From Candidatus Heimdallarchaeota archaeon (GTDB lineage Archaea > Asgardarchaeota > Heimdallarchaeia > Heimdallarchaeales > Kariarchaeaceae), in NCBI GenBank assembly GCA_015522385.1, contig WAMJ01000281.1:1-40000 (forward strand): a stretch of 40,000 nucleotides of DNA, read 5' to 3'. Below the pieces are notes generated by a model. That model was not told where the DNA came from. It did not search any database and worked only from the letters and a program-made list of their open reading frames with translations. Made by a program: the position numbers and the translations under genes. This document shows, piece by piece, positions 24,722 to 33,223 of this stretch. How positions within the stretch are numbered: the stretch's first letter is position 1; each line of letters begins with the position of its first letter.

Positions 24722-26446
24722 TCACTCGTAGTACTGGTTGTACAGATACTCCACAAGATTACTCGGATACCAGTAGTACATCGGTTCGAGATCGAGGATC
24801 TTCAGTCTATTCTTGAAGGAGTAGTTGATCTCCCTTCTCTCAACCCTGAGCTTCCTGATCTCCTCGTCGGATTTCAAGGGCGGCACATGGTCGCCGATAT
24901 AGTGGTATCCGTTCGACGCTGCGAACCTCATTGCTGGTGAGACCTCGTCCTCATCGTAGGTATCATAAAACTCGAAGTTCACGCTCTCTATCCAAGTGTT
25001 GAAGGAGTCGAGGTCGTCGATCTTCGCCAAGAGCTTTTCGGTCCCATAGTAGTACACGGTGTCGATGTCTGCTTTCTCGAAGAAATTCTCGAGCTCTTTG
25101 ATCCTACTGAATTTCCAGAAGAGACTCCTCTTCTGGTTTCGGGCCAGCACACTGTTAAGATCAACCACGATGGTATTGACCTTGGGATTGACTTTTTTCA
25201 AAGCAGCACTCTCAACAAGAATTTCAAGGGTCTCGTCGTAATTCTTGACGTACTCCTTCACCCCTGCATCCTTAAGCATCTCCTCCCAGACCTCCCTACC
25301 TTCGGCGTAGGTGAAGCCGGTTCTGTTGACCTTGCTATGGAACCTAGCTCCAAACAGCGCTTGAGCACTGAGATCGTCGGTAGGTAGGAGTTTAAGAAGG
25401 AACCCCACCTCCCAATCCTCATCGTATTCAAGAAAGAGCTCAGCAATCGTCTGCTCAATGGGCTCTCTCACCACTTCCCTGACGAGGTACAGGATTTCAA
25501 GGTCACACTTCAAGAGCCATGTCACCCTATCTTTCTGCAGAGAGAGGTTGCCCTCGATAACCTCCTCGATGATGTCGAATGAGTTGGACATGACGGTTAT
25601 CACCGTCGAGAGCATCTCCTGATCGACCTCGATGTAGTCCGAGAGATTCTTAGTGGTCTCGGGATTGCTCCATCTCAGGAAAGCAGTGGAGGTGATGTAG
25701 AGGTCGAATCTGTCGTTATTAATTAGTGCTGGTTTGGTGGTCTTATCCGCTTCAACGGGTATCCATATGTGTGCGGTTACCACCTCGTGCGCTTCAACTA
25801 CCGAGTCCCCTCCCACCGCAACGGGAATAATCTTGTTATCAAGGGACTCACCCTCCTTGCGGGCGAGGTAGAACACTCTCTCGATGATGTCGGGTGTGAC
25901 ATCTAACTCATCCAGAGAGACCTGCTTGAGCTGGATCTCGTCGAAAAATACCTTGAATGGATTGGCTGAGATGACAAGGTTGAGATCCACTACGTCCTGT
26001 GTGGTTCTCTTCTCCTCTCTCAGGGCTACTTCCCCTGCATTGGTGACCTCATACTGATTTATCAGTTTCCTCCTCAGGATACGTTTCGTCTCCTCTGTCT
26101 CCCACGAACTGCCAATATCTCGCTCTATCCTCTCGATATTAGCCTCCAGTTGCTCCCTGTCAAACTCAACTCTACGGATGAGGTTGGTCTGTAGGAGTGT
26201 GTGTATGACATCCTCCACAAGGTTGAGCATGAACCCAGTGATAGCGTGTATCTCAATTCTTGTGAATTTCTTGAAGGTCTTCCCGATAGACAGAACGACC
26301 CACTCGAACGGTTCCAATGTCTTGGTGACCGTGGCCTCAATGGCTGTCATGGAGAATATCCCCAGTTGAGTCTGACTCCTGAAGATGATTGAAGGTTTCA
26401 GTCCTCTGCTCCTGATGGAGTGCTCCCTGATGGAATTTGAGAACAT
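24722..26446 (-). CDS. Uncharacterised protein with PIN/NYN-like C-terminal region, coupled to helicase
   Basis: A 574-residue protein. Residues about 45-150 look like a winged-helix or helical domain (LRRKLINQYEVTNAGEVAL). The middle, about 160-410, is mixed alpha/beta and acidic. Residues about 420-520 read as a Rossmann-like PIN/NYN nuclease-type region: VNTIVVDLNSVLAR, then DTVYYYGTEKLL, YDTYDEDEVSPAMRFAA and GYHYIGDHV. These place Asp/Glu residues where such nucleases bind metal, but I cannot verify the fold. The ATG overlaps the upstream helicase stop by one base (TAATG), so the two proteins are made together and probably act together on RNA or DNA. Confidence 0.78.
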   Translation of the reverse strand: MFSNSIREHSIRSRGLKPSIIFRSQTQLGIFSMTAIEATVTKTLEPFEWVVLSIGKTFKKFTRIEIHAITGFMLNLVEDVIHTLLQTNLIRRVEFDREQLEANIERIERDIGSSWETEETKRILRRKLINQYEVTNAGEVALREEKRTTQDVVDLNLVISANPFKVFFDEIQLKQVSLDELDVTPDIIERVFYLARKEGESLDNKIIPVAVGGDSVVEAHEVVTAHIWIPVEADKTTKPALINNDRFDLYITSTAFLRWSNPETTKNLSDYIEVDQEMLSTVITVMSNSFDIIEEVIEGNLSLQKDRVTWLLKCDLEILYLVREVVREPIEQTIAELFLEYDEDWEVGFLLKLLPTDDLSAQALFGARFHSKVNRTGFTYAEGREVWEEMLKDAGVKEYVKNYDETLEILVESAALKKVNPKVNTIVVDLNSVLARNQKRSLFWKFSRIKELENFFEKADIDTVYYYGTEKLLAKIDDLDSFNTWIESVNFEFYDTYDEDEVSPAMRFAASNGYHYIGDHVPPLKSDEEIRKLRVERREINYSFKNRLKILDLEPMYYWYPSNLVEYLYNQYYE

Positions 26447-29169
26447 TATCTCTTTCTCCTCCTTTTCTTCTTCTTGTATCGTCTACCCCCGTTCGGTGCC
26501 TCTACTACACGAACAAGATCGTGCTCCTCACAGTACAGGGCGAGCTCCCTGAGGATAATCTGCTGGTCCTTCTGCTCAAGTCCTCGGAAGAATTTGTGGT
26601 GGCCGATAACCAAGAGGTTCTGCTTTGCACGAGACAGGGACACATTAATACGCTGGAGGTTTTTGAGGAAGCCGATTCGTCCGTGCTTGTTGGCCCTCGT
26701 GAGACTGAGGAGGACGATGTCTTGCTCCTGACCTTGGAAACGGTCGACGATACTCACCCTGATCTTGATAGGTTTCCCTTCTACACCAAATCTCCACCCC
26801 CTCTGTGTCTGGAGTTCGTCCAGCGAACGCAGCTTGTTCACGATCACACGTGACTGGTTGGCGTAGTAGGTTATCACACCGATTGTCATTGGCTCTTCTT
26901 CGGTGTAACCGAGAGCACCTGCGTCCAGCGTCACTAGGGAGGAGATAATATCTGCAATTGTCTCTGCCTCGGCCTCGTTGTAGTATCCAACACCGCGCTT
27001 TGCAACAGTGTCGTAGGACGGTCTGAGATTCTCGGTTGAGACAAATGTAAGGGGACCTGTAATCTCGCCGAGACCGAGGCTTTCAACTGCAGGGAGGGCC
27101 AGCCCGTGTGTGGCAGCTTGGTCCGAGGTTTTGAGATTGCCCTGGTAGATCGTCTCGTCGAGAAAGTTTGCCAGCACCGAAGGCATCCTGTGCTGAACGT
27201 TTAGATGCACGTTCCTCGTCTCGTCAATTCGGGTGAGGAAGTAGTGGAAGCAGCTCCCCAGAGCGAGCGAGATCATGTCCTGCATGGACTTGATAGGTTT
27301 CCTGTTGTATTCCATGAGCTCAACTACCCTCTGCCAGTGGATCTGGGGTTGACCCTCGGAGAGGGCGTGGAGCTCTTCATGGTACCTCCTCAGGCTACCG
27401 ATCAGCTCATCCGTCTGATCGTGGAAGTCCTTCCGCCCGACCTTCTTCTTGTCTTCTCCCTTGTCCTCGAAGAATCTCTGGATGTATATCCGCAGCTCCT
27501 GATCGTTGACGTAAGGCGGGAGCTGCCGGTGGTCTCCGACGAGCACCCACTTCTTGGCCCTCACCGCAGGGACAAGGAACTCCATCACCGTTGCCTTGGA
27601 GGCCTCGTCGATTATGAGCATGTCGAAGTTGATCTGGTCCTTCTTACTGTTCTCGTAGTACCGTGCGATTCCAATGGTGGTTCCACACACGAGATTGGAC
27701 TGTTCCAGCACGAGGTTCTCGAAGAACCTCTTGTTCTCATTCTCCATGCGCTTGATAAACTGTTTCTGAAGAGTCTTGATCTCCTTGTCCTTCCCCTTTG
27801 CTTTCGTGAATGACGGTAGTGCCTCTTTCAAAGCTGTGACTCTGTCACGAAGGCGGTACTTCTTGAGGTGTTCTCCCATGTACTGCCTGCCCCCGACCCT
27901 CACTGCGGACACCCCGTGCTCATCCGCCACCCGCTCGAGGACGTTGTCCACCGCCACGTGTGTCGGTGCTACCATCAGCACCCTTCCTCCCTCGGCGACG
28001 ACGTGCCTGATGATTTCCACGATCACGGTGGTCTTCCCCGTCCCGGGAGGACCGTGAATGAGGGAGATATCGTTACAGGAGAGCGCGAGGTCGACTGCGT
28101 TAGCCTGTGCGACGGATATAGGGTTGTCATGTGAGATGTTCGGATGGAAGTAGGAACGGGACTCCCGGTCAACCAGTGGAAGACCCCATGGTCTGATGAC
28201 TGAATCCGCAAGTCGGGCGTATACGGGATCACTCCTCGTCCTGAGGAGATTGACTGCCTGAGTTTTCCTCCGGTTACTGGCTTGGTCTCCCTCAAGGAAT
28301 ATGATACCCTCTTCAGGCCAGTCCCGGAGCCTGTTCCCCTCCTCAATGATGATCAACTGTTCTGAATCGTCGTAGTCCGCTACTCTCACGGATAGGTAAG
28401 TGTTTCCATTGTCGTCCTTGGCTGAGATCTGGTTACCTCCCTCTGTGAGCTGCCTCGGTGGCTCCTGTACCTCCAAGAATCCACGGTAGTCATCGTCCGA
28501 GGTCGGTCTCTTCACGAACCTGCACTGGGGCCTGTACCTCGGATCCCGGATCGACAACCTCTCGTTGTAGAGAAACTCGGAGAACGGTCTGAACGACCTG
28601 TCGAGGAACCGCTTGTAATCCGTGTCCATCTTCTCTTTCTGGCTCTCCCGCAGGTCGTCCACGACTGCGAAGAGGAGCTTTCCTAAGTTGATCCTGTTGA
28701 TCCGGTCGTCGTTGTCTGCCGCCCTTGTCTTGATGGGAAAGGGGATTGGTTGCGTTCTTCGGTACTTCAACCTGTTCGCGTCGACGCCGTACACAGCGAC
28801 GAGAAGGAGATTGTTCTTCGAGGGGTACCACCTGAATATACCACCGATGGCCCCTTTGTTCTTCTCCAACTCCGCCTCAAATTTGATAGTCAGTGACTTG
28901 TCATTCAGGAGGGACTCTACAAACTCCTCGATGTCCGAGCTCGTCTCGACGTGATCGGGAATTTCCAGAAGGTCCCTGTCCATCTGCACGATGATCCCCG
29001 GTGTCCCAGAAAATGACCTGATAGTCGCCTTCCTCTCCTCAAGCTGCTCTATTGCCTTATTCGTGAGGGTGATAGAGAGATCCAGTACCGGCTTCTGAAA
29101 CGAAGTGACATGCTGGATCTTCACCCCTGCTGTATTTTCCGTAATAATTTCTAATATTCCCTTCTGCAA
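26446..29169 (-). CDS. SF1 helicase, Upf1/SMUBP2 (DNA2/NAM7)-like
   Basis: A 907-residue superfamily 1B-type helicase. After about 340 residues of unrecognised N-terminal sequence, the core has motif Q/I (VAQANAVDLAL, then GPPGTGKTT near 372), Ia (VAPTHVAVD), II (LIIDEASKA near 518), III (VGDHRQLPP near 542), V (SIVDRFQGQEQDI near 810) and VI (VSLSRAK near 848). A long insertion lies between motifs III and IV, and a Lys/Arg-rich tail ends the protein. DEAS and VDRFQGQE fit the Upf1/Dna2 group acting on RNA or DNA. The start is TTG with AGGAGAG 7 nt upstream (29177-29183). It is co-translated with the PIN/NYN-like gene. Confidence 0.93.
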   Translation of the reverse strand: MQKGILEIITENTAGVKIQHVTSFQKPVLDLSITLTNKAIEQLEERKATIRSFSGTPGIIVQMDRDLLEIPDHVETSSDIEEFVESLLNDKSLTIKFEAELEKNKGAIGGIFRWYPSKNNLLLVAVYGVDANRLKYRRTQPIPFPIKTRAADNDDRINRINLGKLLFAVVDDLRESQKEKMDTDYKRFLDRSFRPFSEFLYNERLSIRDPRYRPQCRFVKRPTSDDDYRGFLEVQEPPRQLTEGGNQISAKDDNGNTYLSVRVADYDDSEQLIIIEEGNRLRDWPEEGIIFLEGDQASNRRKTQAVNLLRTRSDPVYARLADSVIRPWGLPLVDRESRSYFHPNISHDNPISVAQANAVDLALSCNDISLIHGPPGTGKTTVIVEIIRHVVAEGGRVLMVAPTHVAVDNVLERVADEHGVSAVRVGGRQYMGEHLKKYRLRDRVTALKEALPSFTKAKGKDKEIKTLQKQFIKRMENENKRFFENLVLEQSNLVCGTTIGIARYYENSKKDQINFDMLIIDEASKATVMEFLVPAVRAKKWVLVGDHRQLPPYVNDQELRIYIQRFFEDKGEDKKKVGRKDFHDQTDELIGSLRRYHEELHALSEGQPQIHWQRVVELMEYNRKPIKSMQDMISLALGSCFHYFLTRIDETRNVHLNVQHRMPSVLANFLDETIYQGNLKTSDQAATHGLALPAVESLGLGEITGPLTFVSTENLRPSYDTVAKRGVGYYNEAEAETIADIISSLVTLDAGALGYTEEEPMTIGVITYYANQSRVIVNKLRSLDELQTQRGWRFGVEGKPIKIRVSIVDRFQGQEQDIVLLSLTRANKHGRIGFLKNLQRINVSLSRAKQNLLVIGHHKFFRGLEQKDQQIILRELALYCEEHDLVRVVEAPNGGRRYKKKKRRRKR

Positions 29170-29176
29170 ACATCAA

Positions 29177-29183
29177 CTCTCCT
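29177..29183 (-). promoter_or_regulatory. Shine-Dalgarno deciding the helicase TTG start
   Basis: AGGAGAG on the minus strand, 7 nt before TTG 29169. A nearby ATG (29173) is in another frame that closes after about 40 codons. Confidence 0.6.
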
Positions 29184-29252
29184 GAGTCCGACGACATCCT
29201 AAAAAATCTCAAAGAAGGAGTGCTTCTCTTAAGTCAATACAGAATCTCCTGT

Positions 29253-29262
29253 ATTTAAAGTA
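29253..29262 (-). promoter_or_regulatory. TATA-like box for helicase transcript
   Basis: CTTTAAATAC on the minus strand in the 202-nt gap between the EamA and helicase genes. It would give a leader of roughly 60 nt, consistent with Shine-Dalgarno use here. Confidence 0.35.
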
Positions 29263-29371
29263 TTCAGCACGATCACCTCTGCAAATGACAATCAAGTAAG
29301 GTACGGTATTCTATGCTACTAAGGATAGTTCAACCGATTCTGGATCTTTTTCATATCCTTCACTATACCCT

Positions 29372-30406
29372 CTATTCACTAACGGGCAGGATCTCGTCCA
29401 TATGCGATGACGGAATCCCGGACTCCGATGAGTACAGGTAAGACAGAGTTGTTGTGGACACGATAAGGATGGCTGCTCCGACCATCTGTATTGTAGATGG
29501 TAGTTGCTGTCTCAATAGGGGCAGGATCACGAACAGGGAAAGGGGATAGGCCAGCTCGAAAAGTGTGGCGACACTTGCGTGGGTGCTCTTAAGACCGTAG
29601 TAGTACAGAAGCAGCGAGAGTAGACCCACGACCACAGCGAGGTAGAGTAGCTGCAAGATGACGGTTGCACTTGGGATGAGGGTTGTTGGCAGTCCCTCTC
29701 CGCCTAAGGGTGAGGGGATGAACAGGAGAAGGGTCAGGAAGAGAAAGGCCACTATGAATCTGTAGCTGGTCATCTCCCTGTACTTCACCTCGGTCGGTGA
29801 GTGTTCTAGGATGTACCTCCCGAACACGGTCGAGCTCCCCCAGAGGAAGGCAGCAAGCAGTCCCAAGAGACTTGCCTGAACTCCTACTGGATCGCTGAAA
29901 TTCGTGCTAATGACAGATAGACCCTCGATGGTGTTGGTGTAACCGGTGAGGATGGGGAAGACGATGAGGTATACCCCGATTACGGCCAGAGCTGAGAGTG
30001 GGTAGTAGAACTGGGGGAGCTTCTCTTTGAGGAAGACGTGGGCGAACCCAATGGCGATTATCGGTTGGGTCTGTTGCAGCAGGATGATGACGGCTACATA
30101 CTGAAATGGATTGCCCAAGAAGAAGGCCTTGGTCAGTGCGATGGTGGCGATAGCACTCCCTCCTATCCCTATGAACAGGAGTGCTCCCCACTCTGCTCCT
30201 GTGAATGTCGATAGTCTTGGCATTGACTTTGCCAATATTGGGAGCATGATGATAATGATGATGGTGTGCTCTAAGGTCACGAGTTGGTTGGGCGTGTATG
30301 CCTGTGAGAGATCAGATCTCACAAAGGCGTCTGTTGTCCAGAGAAACGCCGCAAGCGCGATGAATGCAGGACCGAAATTTAGCTTTCTTCCAGCTTTTGC
30401 TTCCAT
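29372..30406 (-). CDS. EamA/DMT-family transporter
   Basis: A 344-residue membrane protein with ten hydrophobic helices arranged as two EamA repeats. The first opens with FGPAFIALAAFLWTTDAFVR; the second, from about residue 178, opens with GLLAAFLWGSSTVFGRY. FLGNPFQYVAVIILLQQTQP sits at the end of repeat 1. These are drug/metabolite exporters or metabolite permeases of unknown substrate. ATG 30406 has a TATA-like TTAATATTTT about 25 nt upstream. It is a single gene by appearance. Confidence 0.9.
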   Translation of the reverse strand: MEAKAGRKLNFGPAFIALAAFLWTTDAFVRSDLSQAYTPNQLVTLEHTIIIIIMLPILAKSMPRLSTFTGAEWGALLFIGIGGSAIATIALTKAFFLGNPFQYVAVIILLQQTQPIIAIGFAHVFLKEKLPQFYYPLSALAVIGVYLIVFPILTGYTNTIEGLSVISTNFSDPVGVQASLLGLLAAFLWGSSTVFGRYILEHSPTEVKYREMTSYRFIVAFLFLTLLLFIPSPLGGEGLPTTLIPSATVILQLLYLAVVVGLLSLLLYYYGLKSTHASVATLFELAYPLSLFVILPLLRQQLPSTIQMVGAAILIVSTTTLSYLYSSESGIPSSHMDEILPVSE

Positions 30407-30427
30407 GTTTCAGGAATTCACACGCAA

Positions 30428-30437
30428 AATATTAAGT
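30428..30437 (-). promoter_or_regulatory. TATA box of EamA gene
   Basis: TTAATATTTT on the minus strand, about 25 nt before ATG 30406; leaderless start. Confidence 0.5.
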
Positions 30438-30460
30438 GTTGGATTGTTGGTCGAAAAAGA

Positions 30461-31984
30461 TTAGAAATCCGCTAGTTCCAGTCCCCTCGAGACCACAGCG
30501 AGTATCGTCTCCATGGGGTTGACACCCGGTGCTGTGGGAAGGACGCTACCATCCATCACATATATTCCTGGATGGTTGTTGAGCTCAAGATTGGGTCCCA
30601 CTACCGATGTCCTTTGATCCGTCCCCATCCTCGCTGTCCCCGTGGGATGAGCACTGAAGACATTCAGCTGGTTGGGTCCCATGGGAAGCCTGAAGAATCC
30701 GTCGATGTCCGAAGGCTTGGTGATTTTGAACAGCTTGCTATGGGTAGGATAGACCTCCTTGGCACCAGCTGCTAGGTGGATCTCTATGGACTTTCGCAGG
30801 CCGAAGAGCAGGTGTTTCTGGTCCTCAGGATCTATTCTGTACCTGATGGACGGTAGGGGTCTCAGGGAGAATCTACCGCCCTGAAGGTTGACGCCGCGTC
30901 TCCACCTGACCTCACCATTGGACTTCCTGCTCACCCCGTCTCTAGTGAGAGCGAGGATAACCCCCATGTAGTTAATCTTCTTCATCAACTCCCTCCGGAC
31001 CTTCCCCAACCCAGGTGTGTTTACGCCTGCGAGGAAAACCTCTAGGTCCACGGGCTCCAGCCTCACGCCGTAGCCGTCCTTGAGATCCGCCCACTCGCTC
31101 GTGTGCGCAGTGTGGGGTGCTCCGTAAGTGGGGAAGATCTCCTTGTCGTACACTGCGATGGACGCTGCTACCGGGTGCAGATGGAGGAACTTTCCGAGAT
31201 TTCGATGATTGTATCCCGATTTTTGAAGAAGCAATGGAGTCATAATTGCCCCCCCTGCGACAACAACACTCTGGCACTTAACCGTGATCTTCTTCTCTCT
31301 CAATACCGTGGCAGTCACCTGTTTCCTGCCTCCGGGAATATCTTTGATCCTCTCTGCCTTGGTGTCTGTGAACACGCGAGCTCCACTGTTCACCGCGTCT
31401 GTAAGGTATGTGAGTCGCATGTCCATCTTGGCGTCGTAAGAACACCCCAGACCGCACTTCCCGCAACCTATACAGTTCTTCGAGTTGTTGCGGCATGCCT
31501 CTGCATGTATCCCCAACTTCTTTCCCGCATCGAGGATGATCCTGTTCTGCCTACTGTGCTCCTCGTCCGGGACGGTGTGTATGTTCATCCGCTGCTCGAT
31601 GCTCTCGAAGTGCCTCTCCATCTTCTCTGATGAGTACTCCTCCAGCCCGAAGTCCCTCATCCACTCTTTGAGAACGTCGTCGGGAGTCCTGAATGAATTC
31701 ATCCAGTTGATGGTGGTGGAGCCTCCGAGAACCCTTCCCTGCAGGATACGGATCGACATATCGTCAGTAGCGAGGGCACCTCCCCTCCTGTACATCATCT
31801 TGACCAGCTTGGACTCATCCTGATCGAAGTCCTCCCTTGTGACAAGTGGTCCCTCCTCGAGCACGAGCACTTCATGACCCCTCTCTGCAATTCTGGCCGC
31901 TGCGAGGGAGCCACCCGCACCGCTACCGATGACGACGACGTCAGCCTCCACGTTTCCCGCTTCTATCTGCGATCCTCTAAGCAT
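30461..31984 (-). CDS. GMC-family FAD oxidoreductase (alcohol oxidase-like) with Cys cluster
   Basis: A 507-residue FAD enzyme. The dinucleotide-binding motif VVIGSGAGGSLAA is at about 18-30 with the acidic end LVLEEGP. GRVLGGSTTINW near 88 is the GMC signature. The C-terminal block has HPTGTARMG near 442 and NPMETILAV near 490, giving the family's active-site His and Asn. A ferredoxin-like CIGCGKCGLGC motif (C-x2-C-x2-C-x3-C) lies at about 171-181. A similar Cys-rich block occurs in long-chain alcohol oxidases, the closest recalled subgroup. The substrate is probably an alcohol. The start overlaps the upstream small gene by 8 nt, so they form an operon. Confidence 0.9.
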   Translation of the reverse strand: MLRGSQIEAGNVEADVVVIGSGAGGSLAAARIAERGHEVLVLEEGPLVTREDFDQDESKLVKMMYRRGGALATDDMSIRILQGRVLGGSTTINWMNSFRTPDDVLKEWMRDFGLEEYSSEKMERHFESIEQRMNIHTVPDEEHSRQNRIILDAGKKLGIHAEACRNNSKNCIGCGKCGLGCSYDAKMDMRLTYLTDAVNSGARVFTDTKAERIKDIPGGRKQVTATVLREKKITVKCQSVVVAGGAIMTPLLLQKSGYNHRNLGKFLHLHPVAASIAVYDKEIFPTYGAPHTAHTSEWADLKDGYGVRLEPVDLEVFLAGVNTPGLGKVRRELMKKINYMGVILALTRDGVSRKSNGEVRWRRGVNLQGGRFSLRPLPSIRYRIDPEDQKHLLFGLRKSIEIHLAAGAKEVYPTHSKLFKITKPSDIDGFFRLPMGPNQLNVFSAHPTGTARMGTDQRTSVVGPNLELNNHPGIYVMDGSVLPTAPGVNPMETILAVVSRGLELADF

Positions 31985-32426
31985 TCTCAGGCCTCCAAGG
32001 CTCCTTCCCGTAGAGGAGTGTCGGTGTCAGGTGCTCCCTGCCGATCGTCTTACCAGGGTAGTTCATCTCCTCCCATGCCGAGTCGTTGCAGTAGTACGAC
32101 CACCCCGCAACCGCGGCCAATGTTTTAGCGGCAGTCCTGAACAGGGGTATTCTACTTCCAGACCACTTGCTGATGTACCTCCCCCCCTCCTCCATGTCCA
32201 TTGACGTGAAGTTCTTGAACTTACCCGTGAGCAGGAGTACCATGATTCTGCTGTTGAAGAGGTGGAGGAGTGTTCCTAGGTCCTTTCGCAGGAAGTCATC
32301 GAGATTCATGATGAAGCTGTCGGCCTCTTCGAGGAACCGATTGCCGAGCTCCTCCCTTGGGACTCCGTTGACAACCTCCCCCAGTGCCATAACAATTTGT
32401 GACTTGTTTCCACTTAGGAACTGCAT
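31977..32426 (-). CDS. Small partner protein of GMC oxidoreductase
   Basis: A 149-residue helical protein encoded just upstream of the GMC enzyme and overlapping it by 8 nt (ATGCTTAG). It ends with a Trp-rich segment: AAVAGWSYYCN, WEEMNYPGKTIGRE. In long-chain alcohol oxidases a comparable N-terminal domain is fused to the FAD domain, and gluconate-dehydrogenase-type enzymes use a separate small subunit; this looks like the split form. The start at ATG 32426 is chosen because CATTTATTCA lies 25 nt upstream; a TTG-initiated form would reach 32477. No signal peptide is seen. Confidence 0.72.
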   Translation of the reverse strand: MQFLSGNKSQIVMALGEVVNGVPREELGNRFLEEADSFIMNLDDFLRKDLGTLLHLFNSRIMVLLLTGKFKNFTSMDMEEGGRYISKWSGSRIPLFRTAAKTLAAVAGWSYYCNDSAWEEMNYPGKTIGREHLTPTLLYGKEPWRPENA

Positions 32427-32445
32427 CTGAATTCGAATATACTGT

Positions 32446-32456
32446 ATGAATAAATG
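32446..32456 (-). promoter_or_regulatory. TATA box of GMC operon
   Basis: CATTTATTCA on the minus strand, about 25 nt before ATG 32426. It lies inside the longer TTG-initiated frame, which argues against that longer start. Confidence 0.5.
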
Positions 32457-32489
32457 GATTTCCTGTAGATAGGACAAAATATGGCAGAA

Positions 32490-33074
32490 CTATCTTGCGG
32501 AGTAGGCGATCCTCTCAAGTTCCTGCTTCTTGCGGACTCCCTGAGAGCTTGTGTCGTTGTTCGCACCTGCGATGAGCTCGTCAGCGATTATTTCCGCGAG
32601 AGACTTAATGTTTCCGAAGGAAGACTTGATGATACCCTCTGTGATGAATCTAAGCGAGAGATCCACCCTCCGAATTGGTGCGACATCCACAGCTTGGTGC
32701 TGTGCCACTCCTCCGTAGGAAACCCTAGTGGTCTCCTCTCTGGGTGCGGAGTTCTCGATAGCATTGATGAGAACCTGCACTGGGTTCTGCCCGGTCTTCA
32801 GCTGGATCAGCTCGAAGGCAGTCTCGGTTGCCTGGATGATCTTCATCTTCTTCCCGGAGTTCTTCCCGGGTCTCATGAGCTTGTTGATGAACCTCTCGAC
32901 GACGTGGACATCGTTCTTCTTGAACCTCTGCCTCGCGTGCCTTCCACCTGATGATGGGAGGATAATTGGTTTCAGGTTGATGTACTTCCTCAGACCTTCG
33001 TCCTTGACCTCGACGTCGTCCATCGAATACTTGTTGAATAGTAAAAGTTCTGCCATTGGTTTAACCTCGAACAT
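32490..33074 (-). CDS. rps7: 30S ribosomal protein S7 (uS7), archaeal type
   Basis: A 194-residue small-subunit protein that binds the 3' major domain of 16S rRNA. Family landmarks are the basic GGRHARQRFKK segment, KLMRPGKNSGKKMK, the ENSAPREETTRVSYGGVAQHQAVD block near residue 125, a PIRRVDLSLRF segment and the C-terminal KKQELERIA of archaeal/eukaryotic type. The start is ATG 33074 with a TATA box 24 nt upstream; Met7 (33056) is an alternative. In many archaea rps7 sits with rps12 and elongation-factor genes. None of those is adjacent here. Confidence 0.97.
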   Translation of the reverse strand: MFEVKPMAELLLFNKYSMDDVEVKDEGLRKYINLKPIILPSSGGRHARQRFKKNDVHVVERFINKLMRPGKNSGKKMKIIQATETAFELIQLKTGQNPVQVLINAIENSAPREETTRVSYGGVAQHQAVDVAPIRRVDLSLRFITEGIIKSSFGNIKSLAEIIADELIAGANNDTSSQGVRKKQELERIAYSAR

Positions 33075-33093
33075 TTCTATCTGCTGACCACTG

Positions 33094-33102
33094 CAATATA
33101 AG
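33094..33102 (-). promoter_or_regulatory. TATA box of rps7
   Basis: CTTATATTG on the minus strand, about 24 nt before ATG 33074; leaderless start, independent promoter for this ribosomal gene. Confidence 0.6.
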
Positions 33103-33194
33103 GATGACTTTAAGATTCAATCAGGAGATCGCGGGAGACGCGAAAATTCATCCGGGTCGGCCAACGCGGACACTACCTCTCCCAATTGTCAGCC

Positions 33195-33201
33195 CTTATC
33201 A
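33195..33201 (+). promoter_or_regulatory. TATA-like box of pcp
   Basis: CTTATCA is centred about 26 nt before GTG 33224, supporting that start. Confidence 0.45.
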
Positions 33202-33223
33202 ACGATAGGATAATAGGACATCT

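Noticed and set aside
24722..29169. Full defence island around the helicase pair
   Set aside because: Neighbours are metabolic and transport genes with no integrase, toxin or restriction genes, so only the two-gene module is proposed.
29170..29300. Frame from ATG 29173 as a small gene overlapping the helicase start
   Set aside because: It closes after about 40 codons, and the AGGAGAG site fits the helicase TTG better.
33118..33190. G/C-rich stretch between rps7 and pcp as a structured RNA
   Set aside because: Only a 4-bp CGCG stem was found; no tRNA, riboswitch or snoRNA box pattern could be supported.
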